Positions 1-8,501 of a DNA stretch of 64,000 bases are shown one piece after another. The notes beneath the pieces are model-generated. The model was not told the origin of the DNA, did not search any database, and saw nothing but the letters and a program-made list of their open reading frames with translations. The DNA is taken from positions 62,001 to 126,000 of the forward strand of contig CANFOM010000003.1 in assembly GCA_947448725.1 (NCBI GenBank). Reading direction: 5' to 3'. This DNA comes from Bacteroidota bacterium (GTDB taxonomy: Bacteria; Bacteroidota; Bacteroidia; Chitinophagales; Chitinophagaceae). The translations under genes and the position numbers were made by a program. Position 1 is the first letter of the stretch, and each line of letters opens with the position of its first letter.

Positions 1-25
1 CAAAGATACATTCTTTGTTAATTCC

Positions 26-1489
26 CTATAACTTATTAATCAAGTGCCCTAGGATATCTTTAAATGAAAATCCTTCTGTTAATTTTTCTTTATTCAGTTT
101 TTTATTTTCTACTAAAGCCCATAAAATAAACTCTTTCATAAAGTAGACATCTTCCTTGCTGGTGTCGGGCGCATACTTTTTCATCAGCGCGTCCAATGGT
201 TTTACTTCGTCTAATACTTTCTTATATTGCTTTTCATCAAAATCTTCATACAATTCAAAACCACCTTCTGCTATAAACCAATCTAGCAAATCAGAATAAG
301 CATTTCTTTCATTTTGCTTTTCTATTTTACTAATTTTTGGAAATTGAAATTTAAATAAGGTATTAATGGCTTTCTCTATTAAATGTGTTGCAATTACTTC
401 TGCACCTTCTTGTTCCCCTTCGTACACCAATTCAATTTTTCCTGTAATAGCAGGGATGATGCCCATAAAATCGGATAAGCGAACCGCTGTTTTTGTTAAA
501 CCATTTTTTAAAGCTCTTCTTTCTGCAGCGCTAATCAAATTCTCCATGGCACTGATGGTCATTCTCGCACTCACTCCACTTTTGGCATCTATGAATTCAC
601 TTGCTCTGGCTTCAAAACTTATTTGTTCAATAATGTCTTTCGCTAAATTTGGCACATAGACTAGTTCAGATTGCACCGAATTAATTTTAGCCTCCTGCTC
701 TGTTATTTTTTTAGCTACTGCAATATTTTTAGGATAATGCGTTAAAATTTGGGAACCAATCCTATCTTTTAATGGCGTTACAATACTTCCTCGATTGGTA
801 TAATCCTCGGGGTTGGCGGTGAAAATAAATTGAATGTCTAAATTCATTCTAAGTTTAAAGCCTCTAATTTGAATATCACCTTCTTGTAGTATATTAAACA
901 AAGCCACTTGTATTCTGGCTTGCAAATCGGGTAATTCATTAATTACAAAGATGCTTCTATTGGCCCTAGGTATCATCCCAAAATGGATTACACGCTCATC
1001 GGCATAAGATAATTTCAAATTGGCTGCTTTAATAGGATCCACATCCCCAATAATATCTGCAATAGTAACATCTGGTGTGGCTAGTTTTTCAAAGAATCGC
1101 TCGTTGCGGTGCAACCACTCAATAGGCGTCGCATCTCCTTTTTCAATAATCAAGTCCTTTGCGAATCGGGAGATAGGCTGTAATGGATCATCGTTAATTT
1201 CAGAACCCGCTACAAATGGGATGTATTCATCCAATAACTGTATCATTAATCTAGCCAATTTTGTTTTGGCCTGCCCTCTTAATCCCAATAAATTAATATT
1301 GTGTTTGGATAAGATAGCTCTTTCAATTTCTGGTATAACGGTTTCTTCAAAACCATGAATACCTTCGAAAGCAGGCACGCCTTCTTTAATTTTAAGAATC
1401 AAATTATCTCTTAATTCGTCTTTTATACTTTTAGTTTGGTAGCCTTGTTTTTTTAAATCGCCTAAGGTTTTTATTTTTTCAATTTTCAT
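26..1489 (-). CDS. AAA+ ATPase of the MoxR / magnesium-chelatase subunit I type
   Basis: A cytoplasmic ATPase of 487 residues. The Walker A motif GLRGQAKT lies at residues 69-76. The Walker B position reads FVINEL (N184, E185), with Asn in place of the usual Asp. I recall this substitution from this chelatase-like subfamily, but a search should confirm it. The gene follows the vWA gene at 1509-2615 with a 19-base gap, so the two are probably one transcript. In related systems a MoxR-like ATPase and a vWA protein with a MIDAS site act as a pair in metal insertion or protein-complex remodelling; the client here is unknown. It lacks the features needed to call it a true chlorophyll or cobalamin chelatase. 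Confidence 0.85.
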   Translation of the reverse strand: MKIEKIKTLGDLKKQGYQTKSIKDELRDNLILKIKEGVPAFEGIHGFEETVIPEIERAILSKHNINLLGLRGQAKTKLARLMIQLLDEYIPFVAGSEINDDPLQPISRFAKDLIIEKGDATPIEWLHRNERFFEKLATPDVTIADIIGDVDPIKAANLKLSYADERVIHFGMIPRANRSIFVINELPDLQARIQVALFNILQEGDIQIRGFKLRMNLDIQFIFTANPEDYTNRGSIVTPLKDRIGSQILTHYPKNIAVAKKITEQEAKINSVQSELVYVPNLAKDIIEQISFEARASEFIDAKSGVSARMTISAMENLISAAERRALKNGLTKTAVRLSDFMGIIPAITGKIELVYEGEQEGAEVIATHLIEKAINTLFKFQFPKISKIEKQNERNAYSDLLDWFIAEGGFELYEDFDEKQYKKVLDEVKPLDALMKKYAPDTSKEDVYFMKEFILWALVENKKLNKEKLTEGFSFKDILGHLINKL

Positions 1490-1508
1490 AAGGAGGTAGT
1501 TAAACTAT

Positions 1509-2615
1509 TTATTTAAGTTTCTTTTTTCTATTGGTTTCGTAATCTTCAAATATCATTTCACCTAATCCTTTTAATCCGGTATAAAAGGCTTTCCCTTGAT
1601 TGGCTTCGGTAAATGCATTCACAAATTTTTGTAAATAAGGATCCTGTGCAATCATGAAGGTGGTAATTGGAATGTGTAGTTTTCGTGCAATTTTTGCTTG
1701 ATTGTAACATTTTTCAACAATGTATTGATCTAGTCCATTGCTATTCATATAATAATTTCCATCGGGCTCTTTAATACAACTAGGCTTTCCATCGGTGATC
1801 ATAAAAATTTGCTTATTGGTATTTCTTTTTCTTCTTAAAATATCCATGGCTAGTTGCAAACCCGCTACCGTATTGGTATGATAGGGGCCCACTTTTAAAT
1901 AAGGCAATTCTTGTATACTAATGGTCCAGGCGTCGTCGCCAAAAACTAAAATATCAATGGTGTCTTTAGGATAACGAGTGGTAATTAATTCTGCTAACGC
2001 CATAGCCACTTTTTTAGCTGGCGTAATTCTATCCTCACCATATAAAATCATACTATGACTAATATCAATCATCAACACAGTACTCATTTGTGACTTTTGC
2101 TCTGTCTCTTCAAGTACTAAATCGTTTTCTGTTAAATTAAAGGAATCTATGCCATGATTAATTTGTGCATTCTTAATACTTTCTGTTAATGAAATATTTT
2201 CAATATTATCGCCAAAATTAAATTCTCTGAATTCACCGTTACGTTCGTCGCCTTGTCCTAATGTTTTAGTTTTGTGATTTCCGCGTCCTGCTTTTTGTAA
2301 GTTGCCAAAAATATTATTCAAAGCTTGTTGTCTAATAGCCCTTTCTGTTTTAGCCGTTATTTTTGTTTCGCCATCTCCACCACCATCTTTAATTTCTTGT
2401 TTGATATAGCCCTTCTTTTTTAAATCTTCAATAAAATCGTCAATGGTATATTTCTCGTCGGTTAATTTATACTCCACATCTAGTTCTCGCATCCAACTAA
2501 TGGTTTCGTCAAAATCGCCCGAGGTATGGACAATCAATTCCTTGAATATCTCAAACAATCTATCAAAGGGAGATTGATCGGGTGCTTCGTATGTTTTAAA
2601 GTGAAATCCTTTCAT
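1509..2615 (-). CDS. vWA domain protein, partner of the adjacent AAA+ ATPase
   Basis: The C-terminal half is a von Willebrand factor A domain. The MIDAS motif DISHSM (DxSxS) follows a hydrophobic strand, and the later TDGKP segment fits the conserved metal-site Asp. The N-terminal half is charged and probably helical. No signal peptide is present, so it should act in the cytoplasm. The reading frame extends to a TTG at 2627, but the ATG at 2615 (MKGFHFK) is the better start. It precedes the ATPase gene by 19 bases and probably binds it in a metal-dependent way, as in MoxR/vWA and ChlI/ChlD pairs. The client is not identifiable. Confidence 0.85.
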   Translation of the reverse strand: MKGFHFKTYEAPDQSPFDRLFEIFKELIVHTSGDFDETISWMRELDVEYKLTDEKYTIDDFIEDLKKKGYIKQEIKDGGGDGETKITAKTERAIRQQALNNIFGNLQKAGRGNHKTKTLGQGDERNGEFREFNFGDNIENISLTESIKNAQINHGIDSFNLTENDLVLEETEQKSQMSTVLMIDISHSMILYGEDRITPAKKVAMALAELITTRYPKDTIDILVFGDDAWTISIQELPYLKVGPYHTNTVAGLQLAMDILRRKRNTNKQIFMITDGKPSCIKEPDGNYYMNSNGLDQYIVEKCYNQAKIARKLHIPITTFMIAQDPYLQKFVNAFTEANQGKAFYTGLKGLGEMIFEDYETNRKKKLK

Positions 2616-2740
2616 TATTTTTCGCAAATAGGCGGGTGTAAATTTACTTGTAAAAACCCATTTTTTAACAATTTGTTTAAGGCCGGTAAAGGCCCAATAG
2701 GCATTTTAAAAACAAAGACAGGGCATAAGCCAATAAGCCC

Positions 2741-2748
2741 TATTTTTG
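2741..2748 (+). promoter_or_regulatory. Candidate -7 promoter element for the CDGSH gene
   Basis: TATTTTTG matches the Bacteroidota -7 consensus TAnnTTTG exactly and lies 19 bases before the ATG at 2768. No TTG is found at the -33 spacing, so the call is tentative. Confidence 0.35.
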
Positions 2749-2767
2749 AGTTCTAAATTAAAAAATT

Positions 2768-2992
2768 ATGGCTACCAAAATTACCATTAACAATAATGGG
2801 TCCTTGAAAATTGAAGGCGATTTTACCATTGAAGATCGCACGGGAAATCAATACGATTTAGCCGGTAGAGAAGTGATTGGATTGTGTCGTTGTGGCTTAA
2901 GCAAAAACAAACCTTTTTGCGATGGTGCACACAATGGAAATTTCACACATGAAGCAACTGCTTTTGCACTTCCTCCCAAAAAGACGGTTTAA
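2768..2992 (+). CDS. CDGSH-type [2Fe-2S] protein
   Basis: A 74-residue soluble protein. The CDGSH signature is complete: C40, C42, C51 and H55 form the 3-Cys/1-His ligand set of a mitoNEET-like [2Fe-2S] cluster, with the core PFCDGAH (Ala replacing Ser, a common variant). The N-terminal half resembles the short beta segment of single-domain bacterial members. Such proteins are redox-active and pH-labile; the role of the small bacterial forms is poorly defined. It stands alone, divergent from the vWA gene and convergent with the alcohol dehydrogenase. Confidence 0.9.
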   Translation: MATKITINNNGSLKIEGDFTIEDRTGNQYDLAGREVIGLCRCGLSKNKPFCDGAHNGNFTHEATAFALPPKKTV

Positions 2993-3020
2993 TGGTAGCT
3001 TAAAGAGTATCGTGGTAAGC

Positions 3021-4070
3021 TTAGCTTTTTATACTAGCTAAGTCAATCACGAAACGATATTTGACATCCCCTTTTAGCATTCTTGTATACGCTTCGTTGA
3101 TGCCTTGCATTTTTATTATTTCAATATCTGAAACAATATTATGTTCGGCACAATAATCAAGCATCTCTTGAGTTTCTTGCATGCCCCCTATACAAGAACC
3201 AATTACACTGCGTCTGTTGGTAACTAAAGAGAAAGGCTGAACCTTTGGTGATTCTATGGGAAGTCCTACCACCATTAGTTTTCCGTTGGTGGCTAATAAA
3301 TTCAAATAACTTGTATAATCATGATTCGCCGAAATAGCATCTAAGATAACATCAAAATAACTATTGTATTTTTTCATTGCATCGGCATCCGTACTAATTA
3401 AAAAGTGTGTAGCACCTAATTTTTTGGCGTCTGCTTCTTTGGAAGGAGAAGTGCTTATAACTGTCACTTCAGCACCAAAGGAAACTGCAAATTTTACACC
3501 CATATGACCTAGTCCACCTAAGCCCACTACAGCTACTTTCATTCCTTTTTTAACTCCGGCAAATACTAATGGAGAATAAGTGGTAATGCCTGCACACAAT
3601 AAAGGAGCCACTGCAGCTAAGTCTAATTTAGGAGAAATATGAAAGGTATATCTTTGGTCCACTACAATTTGAGTAGAATAGCCGCCCATGGTAATACCTG
3701 CTCCGTTTCTTTCCTTCGCATTATAGGTTCCAGTCATTCCTTCGGCACAATATTGTTCTAAACTATCTTGACAATTTTTACAAGTTCTGCAACTATCTAC
3801 CATTACCCCTACACCTGCCAAGTCACCCACTTTAAATTTACTTACACTACTACCTACTGCACTTATTTTGCCAACAATTTCATGTCCTGGTACCATTGGG
3901 TATACAGAACCGCCCCATTCATTTTTTGCTTGGTGTAAATCACTATGGCAAACACCACAATATAAAATTTCCACTTGAACATCGTTTTCACCAAGGGTTC
4001 TTCTGTCAAAGGAATAAGCTTCTAATGGAGTGGTAGCGCTTAATGCGGCGTATGATTTGGTATTGGGCAT
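3021..4070 (-). CDS. Zinc-dependent NAD(P)-linked alcohol dehydrogenase, cinnamyl-alcohol/YahK type
   Basis: A 349-residue medium-chain dehydrogenase. Catalytic-zinc ligands are visible as C38 in CGVCHSD, the GHE at residues 62-64, and the later LLCAGIT Cys. The structural-zinc loop has four cysteines (C94, C97, C100, C108). The nucleotide-binding motif GLGGLG follows. This pattern fits the CAD/YahK subfamily, which reduces broad-range aldehydes with NADPH. The gene is monocistronic, convergent with the CDGSH gene and divergent from the DUF2461 gene. The physiological substrate cannot be read from context. Confidence 0.92.
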   Translation of the reverse strand: MPNTKSYAALSATTPLEAYSFDRRTLGENDVQVEILYCGVCHSDLHQAKNEWGGSVYPMVPGHEIVGKISAVGSSVSKFKVGDLAGVGVMVDSCRTCKNCQDSLEQYCAEGMTGTYNAKERNGAGITMGGYSTQIVVDQRYTFHISPKLDLAAVAPLLCAGITTYSPLVFAGVKKGMKVAVVGLGGLGHMGVKFAVSFGAEVTVISTSPSKEADAKKLGATHFLISTDADAMKKYNSYFDVILDAISANHDYTSYLNLLATNGKLMVVGLPIESPKVQPFSLVTNRRSVIGSCIGGMQETQEMLDYCAEHNIVSDIEIIKMQGINEAYTRMLKGDVKYRFVIDLASIKS

Positions 4071-4189
4071 GATTTGTATTTTTGAGTGCTAAAGTTAAGT
4101 AGGTATTTACAGAGCACCTAGAAATTTCTTCTTTTTATATCGTATTCTTATATTAATTTTAGTGGACTTTATAGTACAATGATTATCAT

Positions 4190-4849
4190 ATGATTCAAGC
4201 TAGCACCCTCCAATTTTTAAAAGCACTTAAAAAGAACAACAATAGAGAATGGTTTGAAAAAAACAGACCAAAGTATGAAAATGCCAAACAAGATTATTTG
4301 CAATTTGTCACAGAAGTACTTGATGGCATTAAAAAAACTGACCAGTCACTTCAGTTTTTAGAACCCAAACAATGTGTTTTTAGAATACATAGAGACGCCC
4401 GGTTTAGTAAAAATAAAGATCCTTATAAAACTAATTTTGGAGCTAGTTTTAGTCTTGGTGCAAAAAAAATTGACACGGCTGGTTATTATTTTCATTTAGA
4501 ACCTGGGGCATGCTTTATTGGCGGAGGCTTTTGGTTTCCCATGGCACCAGAATTAAATAAGATAAGACAAGAAATGGATTATTGTTTTAAGGAATTCAAG
4601 TCCATTATTAATGCGAAGAAGTTTAAAAATAATTACGGGGTATTGAATGAGACGGATAAATTGGTAAGACCTCCAAAAGGCTATGAACCCAATAATCCGG
4701 CCATTGAATATTTGAAATTAAAAAACTTTACTGCCACCATGGAAATTACCGATGCAGATGTATTAAATAAAAACCTTGTAAAAAAAGTGATTAGTTCATT
4801 TGAAGCATTGTCTCCATTGGTTCATTTTTTAAACAAAGCAATCGTATAG
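4190..4849 (+). CDS. DUF2461 (TIGR02453) family protein
   Basis: A soluble 219-residue protein of near-typical length for DUF2461. The N-terminal motif FLKALKKNNNREWFEKNRPKY and the central RIHRDARFSKNKDPYKTN are characteristic of the family. The function is unknown; members occur widely in Bacteroidota, Actinobacteria and fungi. It has no signal peptide or membrane segment. It ends 14 bases before the convergent di-heme peroxidase gene. Confidence 0.88.
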   Translation: MIQASTLQFLKALKKNNNREWFEKNRPKYENAKQDYLQFVTEVLDGIKKTDQSLQFLEPKQCVFRIHRDARFSKNKDPYKTNFGASFSLGAKKIDTAGYYFHLEPGACFIGGGFWFPMAPELNKIRQEMDYCFKEFKSIINAKKFKNNYGVLNETDKLVRPPKGYEPNNPAIEYLKLKNFTATMEITDADVLNKNLVKKVISSFEALSPLVHFLNKAIV

Positions 4850-4863
4850 TATTGATTTACTCA

Positions 4864-6123
4864 TTAGGGAATTAAAAAAGGATTGCCCCATTTTTTATCT
4901 ACATAAACATTCGTTCCAGCAAGTGTTTTAATAAATGCAATTACCGCATCTGTTTCATTGGGTGTTAAATTTAATCTTTGTCCATTATTGCCTGGCATTA
5001 ATCTTGCGTCTAAGTTGTTATTTCTTGGATTCAATGGTATAGTATTATAATGTCCTAAAACACCTCGTAAATCTTTAAACACTGCATTGTGCATCATTGG
5101 ACTATTGATAGAGCCATCGATTTTTGTTAGGTCTCTTAAGGAAGGGGCTCTTGTATCATTGAGTTCTAGGGTATTGCTACCTACAATAGCAAGTATTCCA
5201 TTATTTCTTGTGTTGGGATCAATATCAAACTCTGGGGCATTGTGACAGCCATTACAACCTAAGCCACCCGTAATTCTTAACCCAACCGCATTAAAAACCG
5301 GCGGCGTCATGTAAAGTGTTTTTCCAGTATTTTCGGCAGCCGTATAATTGGGGAAAGGATCGTTTTCGTTTCTTACCTGAATTCTTCCAGCATCATATTT
5401 GGAGTCAAAGGATTGGATACTTCTAACAAATTGTGCCAATGACTGTTGCATTCTTGCTTCAGTAACAATGGTATCACCATACACGAATTTAAAAAGTTCC
5501 TTATAATAATTAATTTTAGAAAGTTTAGCCAATAAGGTGGCCATATTGCCTCTTCCATTGATGCCGCTAAAACCCATTTCTAAATGATCCTGAATGGGCA
5601 TGGTGGTTTGTTGTTCTAATGTAACAGCTCTTTCATTCCAAAAGAATTTAGTTTCTTTTGCAAATCTTGAATTCACTAATCTCATGGAATGTCTTACAGT
5701 TAATCCACCTAAGACTCCATTACTAACAACGGCTGTATCACTAAAGGCAAAATTTTGTTTATGACAACTACTGCAGGAAATGGTATTGGTCGTGCTTAAG
5801 TTTTTATCGTAAAAAAGAACCCTGCCTAAAGTAGCTTTTTGATTGGTAATGGGATTAGTACCTGTGTTATCCTTTAGAATATAATTTGGTTTAGTTTGAT
5901 TTGCATAATTGGATAAATTAGTAGGATCTATATTATTACCAAATGCAAGTTTAATAGCAGCAAATGGATCTACTACTGCCATTGCGATAGGCTTATTACC
6001 CGCAATACTACTATCTATTAAATTATTTGCAGTTAAGGTTGTTGAGATGTCTTTTTTCGAGCAACTCACTACAAAGCCAATAATAAGTACACATGTAAAA
6101 ATGACCTGAATTGGTTTCTTCAT
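4864..6123 (-). CDS. Di-heme cytochrome c peroxidase / MauG family lipoprotein
   Basis: Two c-type heme sites are visible: CSSCH (C117, C120, H121) and CNGCH (C290, C293, H294). This is the arrangement of bacterial di-heme peroxidases and MauG-like enzymes. The N-terminus is a lipoprotein signal ending at Cys21 (FVVSC), so the enzyme is probably anchored outside the inner membrane. At 419 residues it is slightly longer than the classical peroxidase because of an N-terminal extension of about 60 residues. It may reduce peroxide or oxidise a protein partner. No dedicated partner gene is next to it. Confidence 0.9.
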   Translation of the reverse strand: MKKPIQVIFTCVLIIGFVVSCSKKDISTTLTANNLIDSSIAGNKPIAMAVVDPFAAIKLAFGNNIDPTNLSNYANQTKPNYILKDNTGTNPITNQKATLGRVLFYDKNLSTTNTISCSSCHKQNFAFSDTAVVSNGVLGGLTVRHSMRLVNSRFAKETKFFWNERAVTLEQQTTMPIQDHLEMGFSGINGRGNMATLLAKLSKINYYKELFKFVYGDTIVTEARMQQSLAQFVRSIQSFDSKYDAGRIQVRNENDPFPNYTAAENTGKTLYMTPPVFNAVGLRITGGLGCNGCHNAPEFDIDPNTRNNGILAIVGSNTLELNDTRAPSLRDLTKIDGSINSPMMHNAVFKDLRGVLGHYNTIPLNPRNNNLDARLMPGNNGQRLNLTPNETDAVIAFIKTLAGTNVYVDKKWGNPFLIP

Positions 6124-6317
6124 AACAAATAGTTTAATGATTAATTATTTTGTTTAACAATTTTATTAAAACGCTAATAAGGTCTTAATAAATTATTTTA
6201 TTAAAGCTTAAGTTTGGCTTAGGACAAGAAACTTTATTGCTGGTTTAATAGAAATATTTTTCTTTAACAAAATTTTGTAGAATACAGAAGGAGGAAAATG
6301 GGAGTGTGCAAATAGGG

Positions 6318-6698
6318 CTATTGCTTTTTCAATTTCAAGCTAGCCTTGTCTTTATTTTGAGCCACTCTAAATTTTACAATGGCTTGAATTAACTTAATGG
6401 GTAAAGGCTTGTCTATAGGTAGTTGAATGCTGCCTTTGGAGGTTTTATAAGGGGCCAATTCTTTTTTAAAAACTTCTATGGGATTGGATGTAGGAAAGAA
6501 GCCATAATGATTTTTGAAAGCAGCGAAATAAACTAAAATACCTTCTTGTTTAAAAGCAGGCATGCTATAACTAATCACTTCAGTGGCTTTTGGTGCGGCC
6601 TTTTGTATGATTGCTCTCATCTTTTGAAGTGTAGCTCTTTTTTCAACTGGCTGAGCTTCGATGTAGTCGTTTATGGTATCGATTTTCAAATTTTTCAT
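6318..6698 (-). CDS. DUF1801 / YdhG-like small protein
   Basis: A 126-residue soluble protein. The segment VISYSMPAFKQEGILVYFAAFKNHYGF, read over residues 40-70, and a C-terminal SIQLPIDKPLP followed by a helix are typical of DUF1801 proteins, which share a fold with frataxin-like YdhG. The biochemical role is unknown. It lies 65 bases downstream of glpD on the same strand and may be read from the glpD transcript. Confidence 0.85.
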   Translation of the reverse strand: MKNLKIDTINDYIEAQPVEKRATLQKMRAIIQKAAPKATEVISYSMPAFKQEGILVYFAAFKNHYGFFPTSNPIEVFKKELAPYKTSKGSIQLPIDKPLPIKLIQAIVKFRVAQNKDKASLKLKKQ

Positions 6699-6763
6699 CT
6701 TAGTTGTTAAGCTAATATTTTTGAATTTAATTTAAACCAAGCACCTCCATTGTAAATTTTAAT

Positions 6764-8281
6764 TTATTTTAGAATATACTGGCCTGCAAGTGCTGTAAAT
6801 TTTTTAACTTCTTCTAATTCCCAATTTTTATCTTTATTTAAATAATGAGCCATGAGGGCTGCAATCATAGGAGCTAAGACTACCGCTAATTTTGCATCCA
6901 GAAAAAGCAATCTAATTCTTCTTGCTAATACATCTTCAACACCCATGGCCATTTCATGTTTAACAGCATAAACCACCTCTGCTTTTGTAAATGCATAGTT
7001 GGGATGAAGAAGATCATTTAAAGACGGGTCAGTTTTTAAAATAGCGTTCAAATTATTTTTTCTTTCCTCTACATTGCCAATACTCATTTTGGCAGTTGTA
7101 CATTTTACTTTTGATAATTTTCCAGTGAATGCTGCGTTGTCCACTGCATCTGCAGCCATTTTTCTATAAGTAGTCCATTTGCCACCAGTGATGGTAACTA
7201 GTCCACTTGGAGATATACTTAAATGATGTTCTCTAGAAATTAAAGAGGTTCGACTCTTCCCTTTTTGTTTTACCAATGGCCTCAATCCAACATATACACT
7301 ATTAATATCTGCTCTAGTAATTAAAGTAGTTCCGTATTGATTAATATGTTTTAAAATAAATTCAATTTCTTCTTCAAGTGGTTTAGGCTCGTAAGAAGTA
7401 ATATCAATAGGGGTATCCGTAGTGCCCAAAATTACTTTATCATGCCAGGGTACTGCAAATAATACACGGCCATCATCTGTTTTAGGAATCATCATCGCAT
7501 CGGTGCTTGGGAAAAATTTTGCATCAACCACCAAATGAATACCTTGAGAAGGGCTTACTAAATCATGTACTAAATGATCGTCCATTTGAACGATCGAATT
7601 CGTAAATACCCCTGTGGCATTAATGACCGTTTTTGTTTTTAAGGTATAAGCATTTCCGGTTAGTGTATCAATACATTCTACACCAGTTATTTTTTTATTG
7701 TCTTTTATAAATCCAGTTGCTTTGCAATAATTTAAAACAGTAGCTCCATTTTTTATAGCAGTGGCAGCCATCTCTATTGCTAAATGACTATCATCGAATT
7801 GCCCATCATAATATAAAATACCACCGGCTAATCTATTGGGGTTGATAGAGGGCAAATGGGCAATGGTTTCTTTTTTTGAAAGGGCTTCTGTTTTTCCTAT
7901 AGATAAGCTCCCAGAAAGGATATCGTATATTTTTAAACCTATTAAATAAAACATTTTTTCCCACCAGCTAAATACGGGTATGATAAATATTTGAACCGAG
8001 GTTAAATGAGGTGCATTTTTTAAGAGGTACCCTCTTTCTCTCAAGGCTTCGCGGACTAGTTTAATATTACCTTGTTCTAAATACCTTACACCGCCGTGAA
8101 CTAATTTGGTAGACCTACTGGAAGTGCCTTTGGCAAAATCATGGCCTTCGATAAGTAAGGTTTTGTAACCTCTTGAGGCTGCATCTAAGGCAGCGCCTAA
8201 TCCGGTAGCACCCCCTCCAATAACTATGATATCCCAGCATTCTTCTTTATCAAGTGCTTGTAATTGGGTGGCTCTATTCAT
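6764..8281 (-). CDS. glpD: FAD-dependent glycerol-3-phosphate dehydrogenase
   Basis: Oxidises sn-glycerol 3-phosphate to dihydroxyacetone phosphate and passes electrons to the quinone pool at the inner membrane. The FAD-binding motif IGGGATGLG lies at residues 21-29. It is followed by the family segments TSSRSTKLVHGG and GVRYLEQ, and by the C-terminal GlpD/GlpO helical domain. At 505 residues the length is normal. The transcript may continue into the DUF1801 gene. No glpK or glpF lies in the window, so this may serve lipid turnover and respiration rather than a dedicated glycerol operon. Confidence 0.95.
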   Translation of the reverse strand: MNRATQLQALDKEECWDIIVIGGGATGLGAALDAASRGYKTLLIEGHDFAKGTSSRSTKLVHGGVRYLEQGNIKLVREALRERGYLLKNAPHLTSVQIFIIPVFSWWEKMFYLIGLKIYDILSGSLSIGKTEALSKKETIAHLPSINPNRLAGGILYYDGQFDDSHLAIEMAATAIKNGATVLNYCKATGFIKDNKKITGVECIDTLTGNAYTLKTKTVINATGVFTNSIVQMDDHLVHDLVSPSQGIHLVVDAKFFPSTDAMMIPKTDDGRVLFAVPWHDKVILGTTDTPIDITSYEPKPLEEEIEFILKHINQYGTTLITRADINSVYVGLRPLVKQKGKSRTSLISREHHLSISPSGLVTITGGKWTTYRKMAADAVDNAAFTGKLSKVKCTTAKMSIGNVEERKNNLNAILKTDPSLNDLLHPNYAFTKAEVVYAVKHEMAMGVEDVLARRIRLLFLDAKLAVVLAPMIAALMAHYLNKDKNWELEEVKKFTALAGQYILK

Positions 8282-8303
8282 ACTTTATTTCTAAAATTCG
8301 AGA

Positions 8304-8311
8304 CAAAATTA
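8304..8311 (-). promoter_or_regulatory. Candidate -7 element for glpD
   Basis: On the minus strand this reads TAATTTTG, an exact TAnnTTTG match, ending 23 bases before the glpD ATG. That would leave a leader of about 15 bases. No TTG occurs at the correct -33 spacing. Confidence 0.4.
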
Positions 8312-8366
8312 CTACTAAATCACTAATTTTTCTATTAATTATAAGTTCAATCATCTTGAATTAATA

Positions 8367-8447
8367 CTAGTGAGCACTTGCATTCAAATTGGGCAATTCA
8401 AAACCAATACGCATGCCTATTGTGGCTAATAAGATAATTGACTTCAT
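8367..8447 (-). CDS. Possible 26-residue peptide ORF
   Basis: An ATG at 8447 opens a frame beginning MKSIILLATIGMRIGFELPN that stops at 8367, in the gap between glpD and the Omp85-type gene. The N-terminal half is hydrophobic. It may be a small membrane peptide, a gene remnant or chance. No ribosome site or promoter distinguishes it. Confidence 0.15.
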   Translation of the reverse strand: MKSIILLATIGMRIGFELPNLNASAH

Positions 8448-8470
8448 GGTTTTTTAAACAAGTATATTTG
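8438..8470 (+). promoter_or_regulatory. Bacteroidota-type promoter for the Omp85-like gene
   Basis: TTG at 8438-8440 is followed after 22 bases by TATATTTG at 8463-8470, an exact TAnnTTTG element within the accepted 17-23 spacing. Transcription would begin near 8477, about 25 bases before the ATG at 8502. Confidence 0.5.
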
Positions 8471-8501
8471 TTGATTCAAAAGCAGTTAATATTTGTCAAA
8501 T

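Noticed and set aside
1490..1499. On the minus strand ACCTCCTTA precedes the ATPase ATG, identical to part of the 16S rRNA 3' tail
   Set aside because: It has the anti-Shine-Dalgarno sense, so it cannot base-pair with the ribosome as a binding site. A 9-base match is likely chance.
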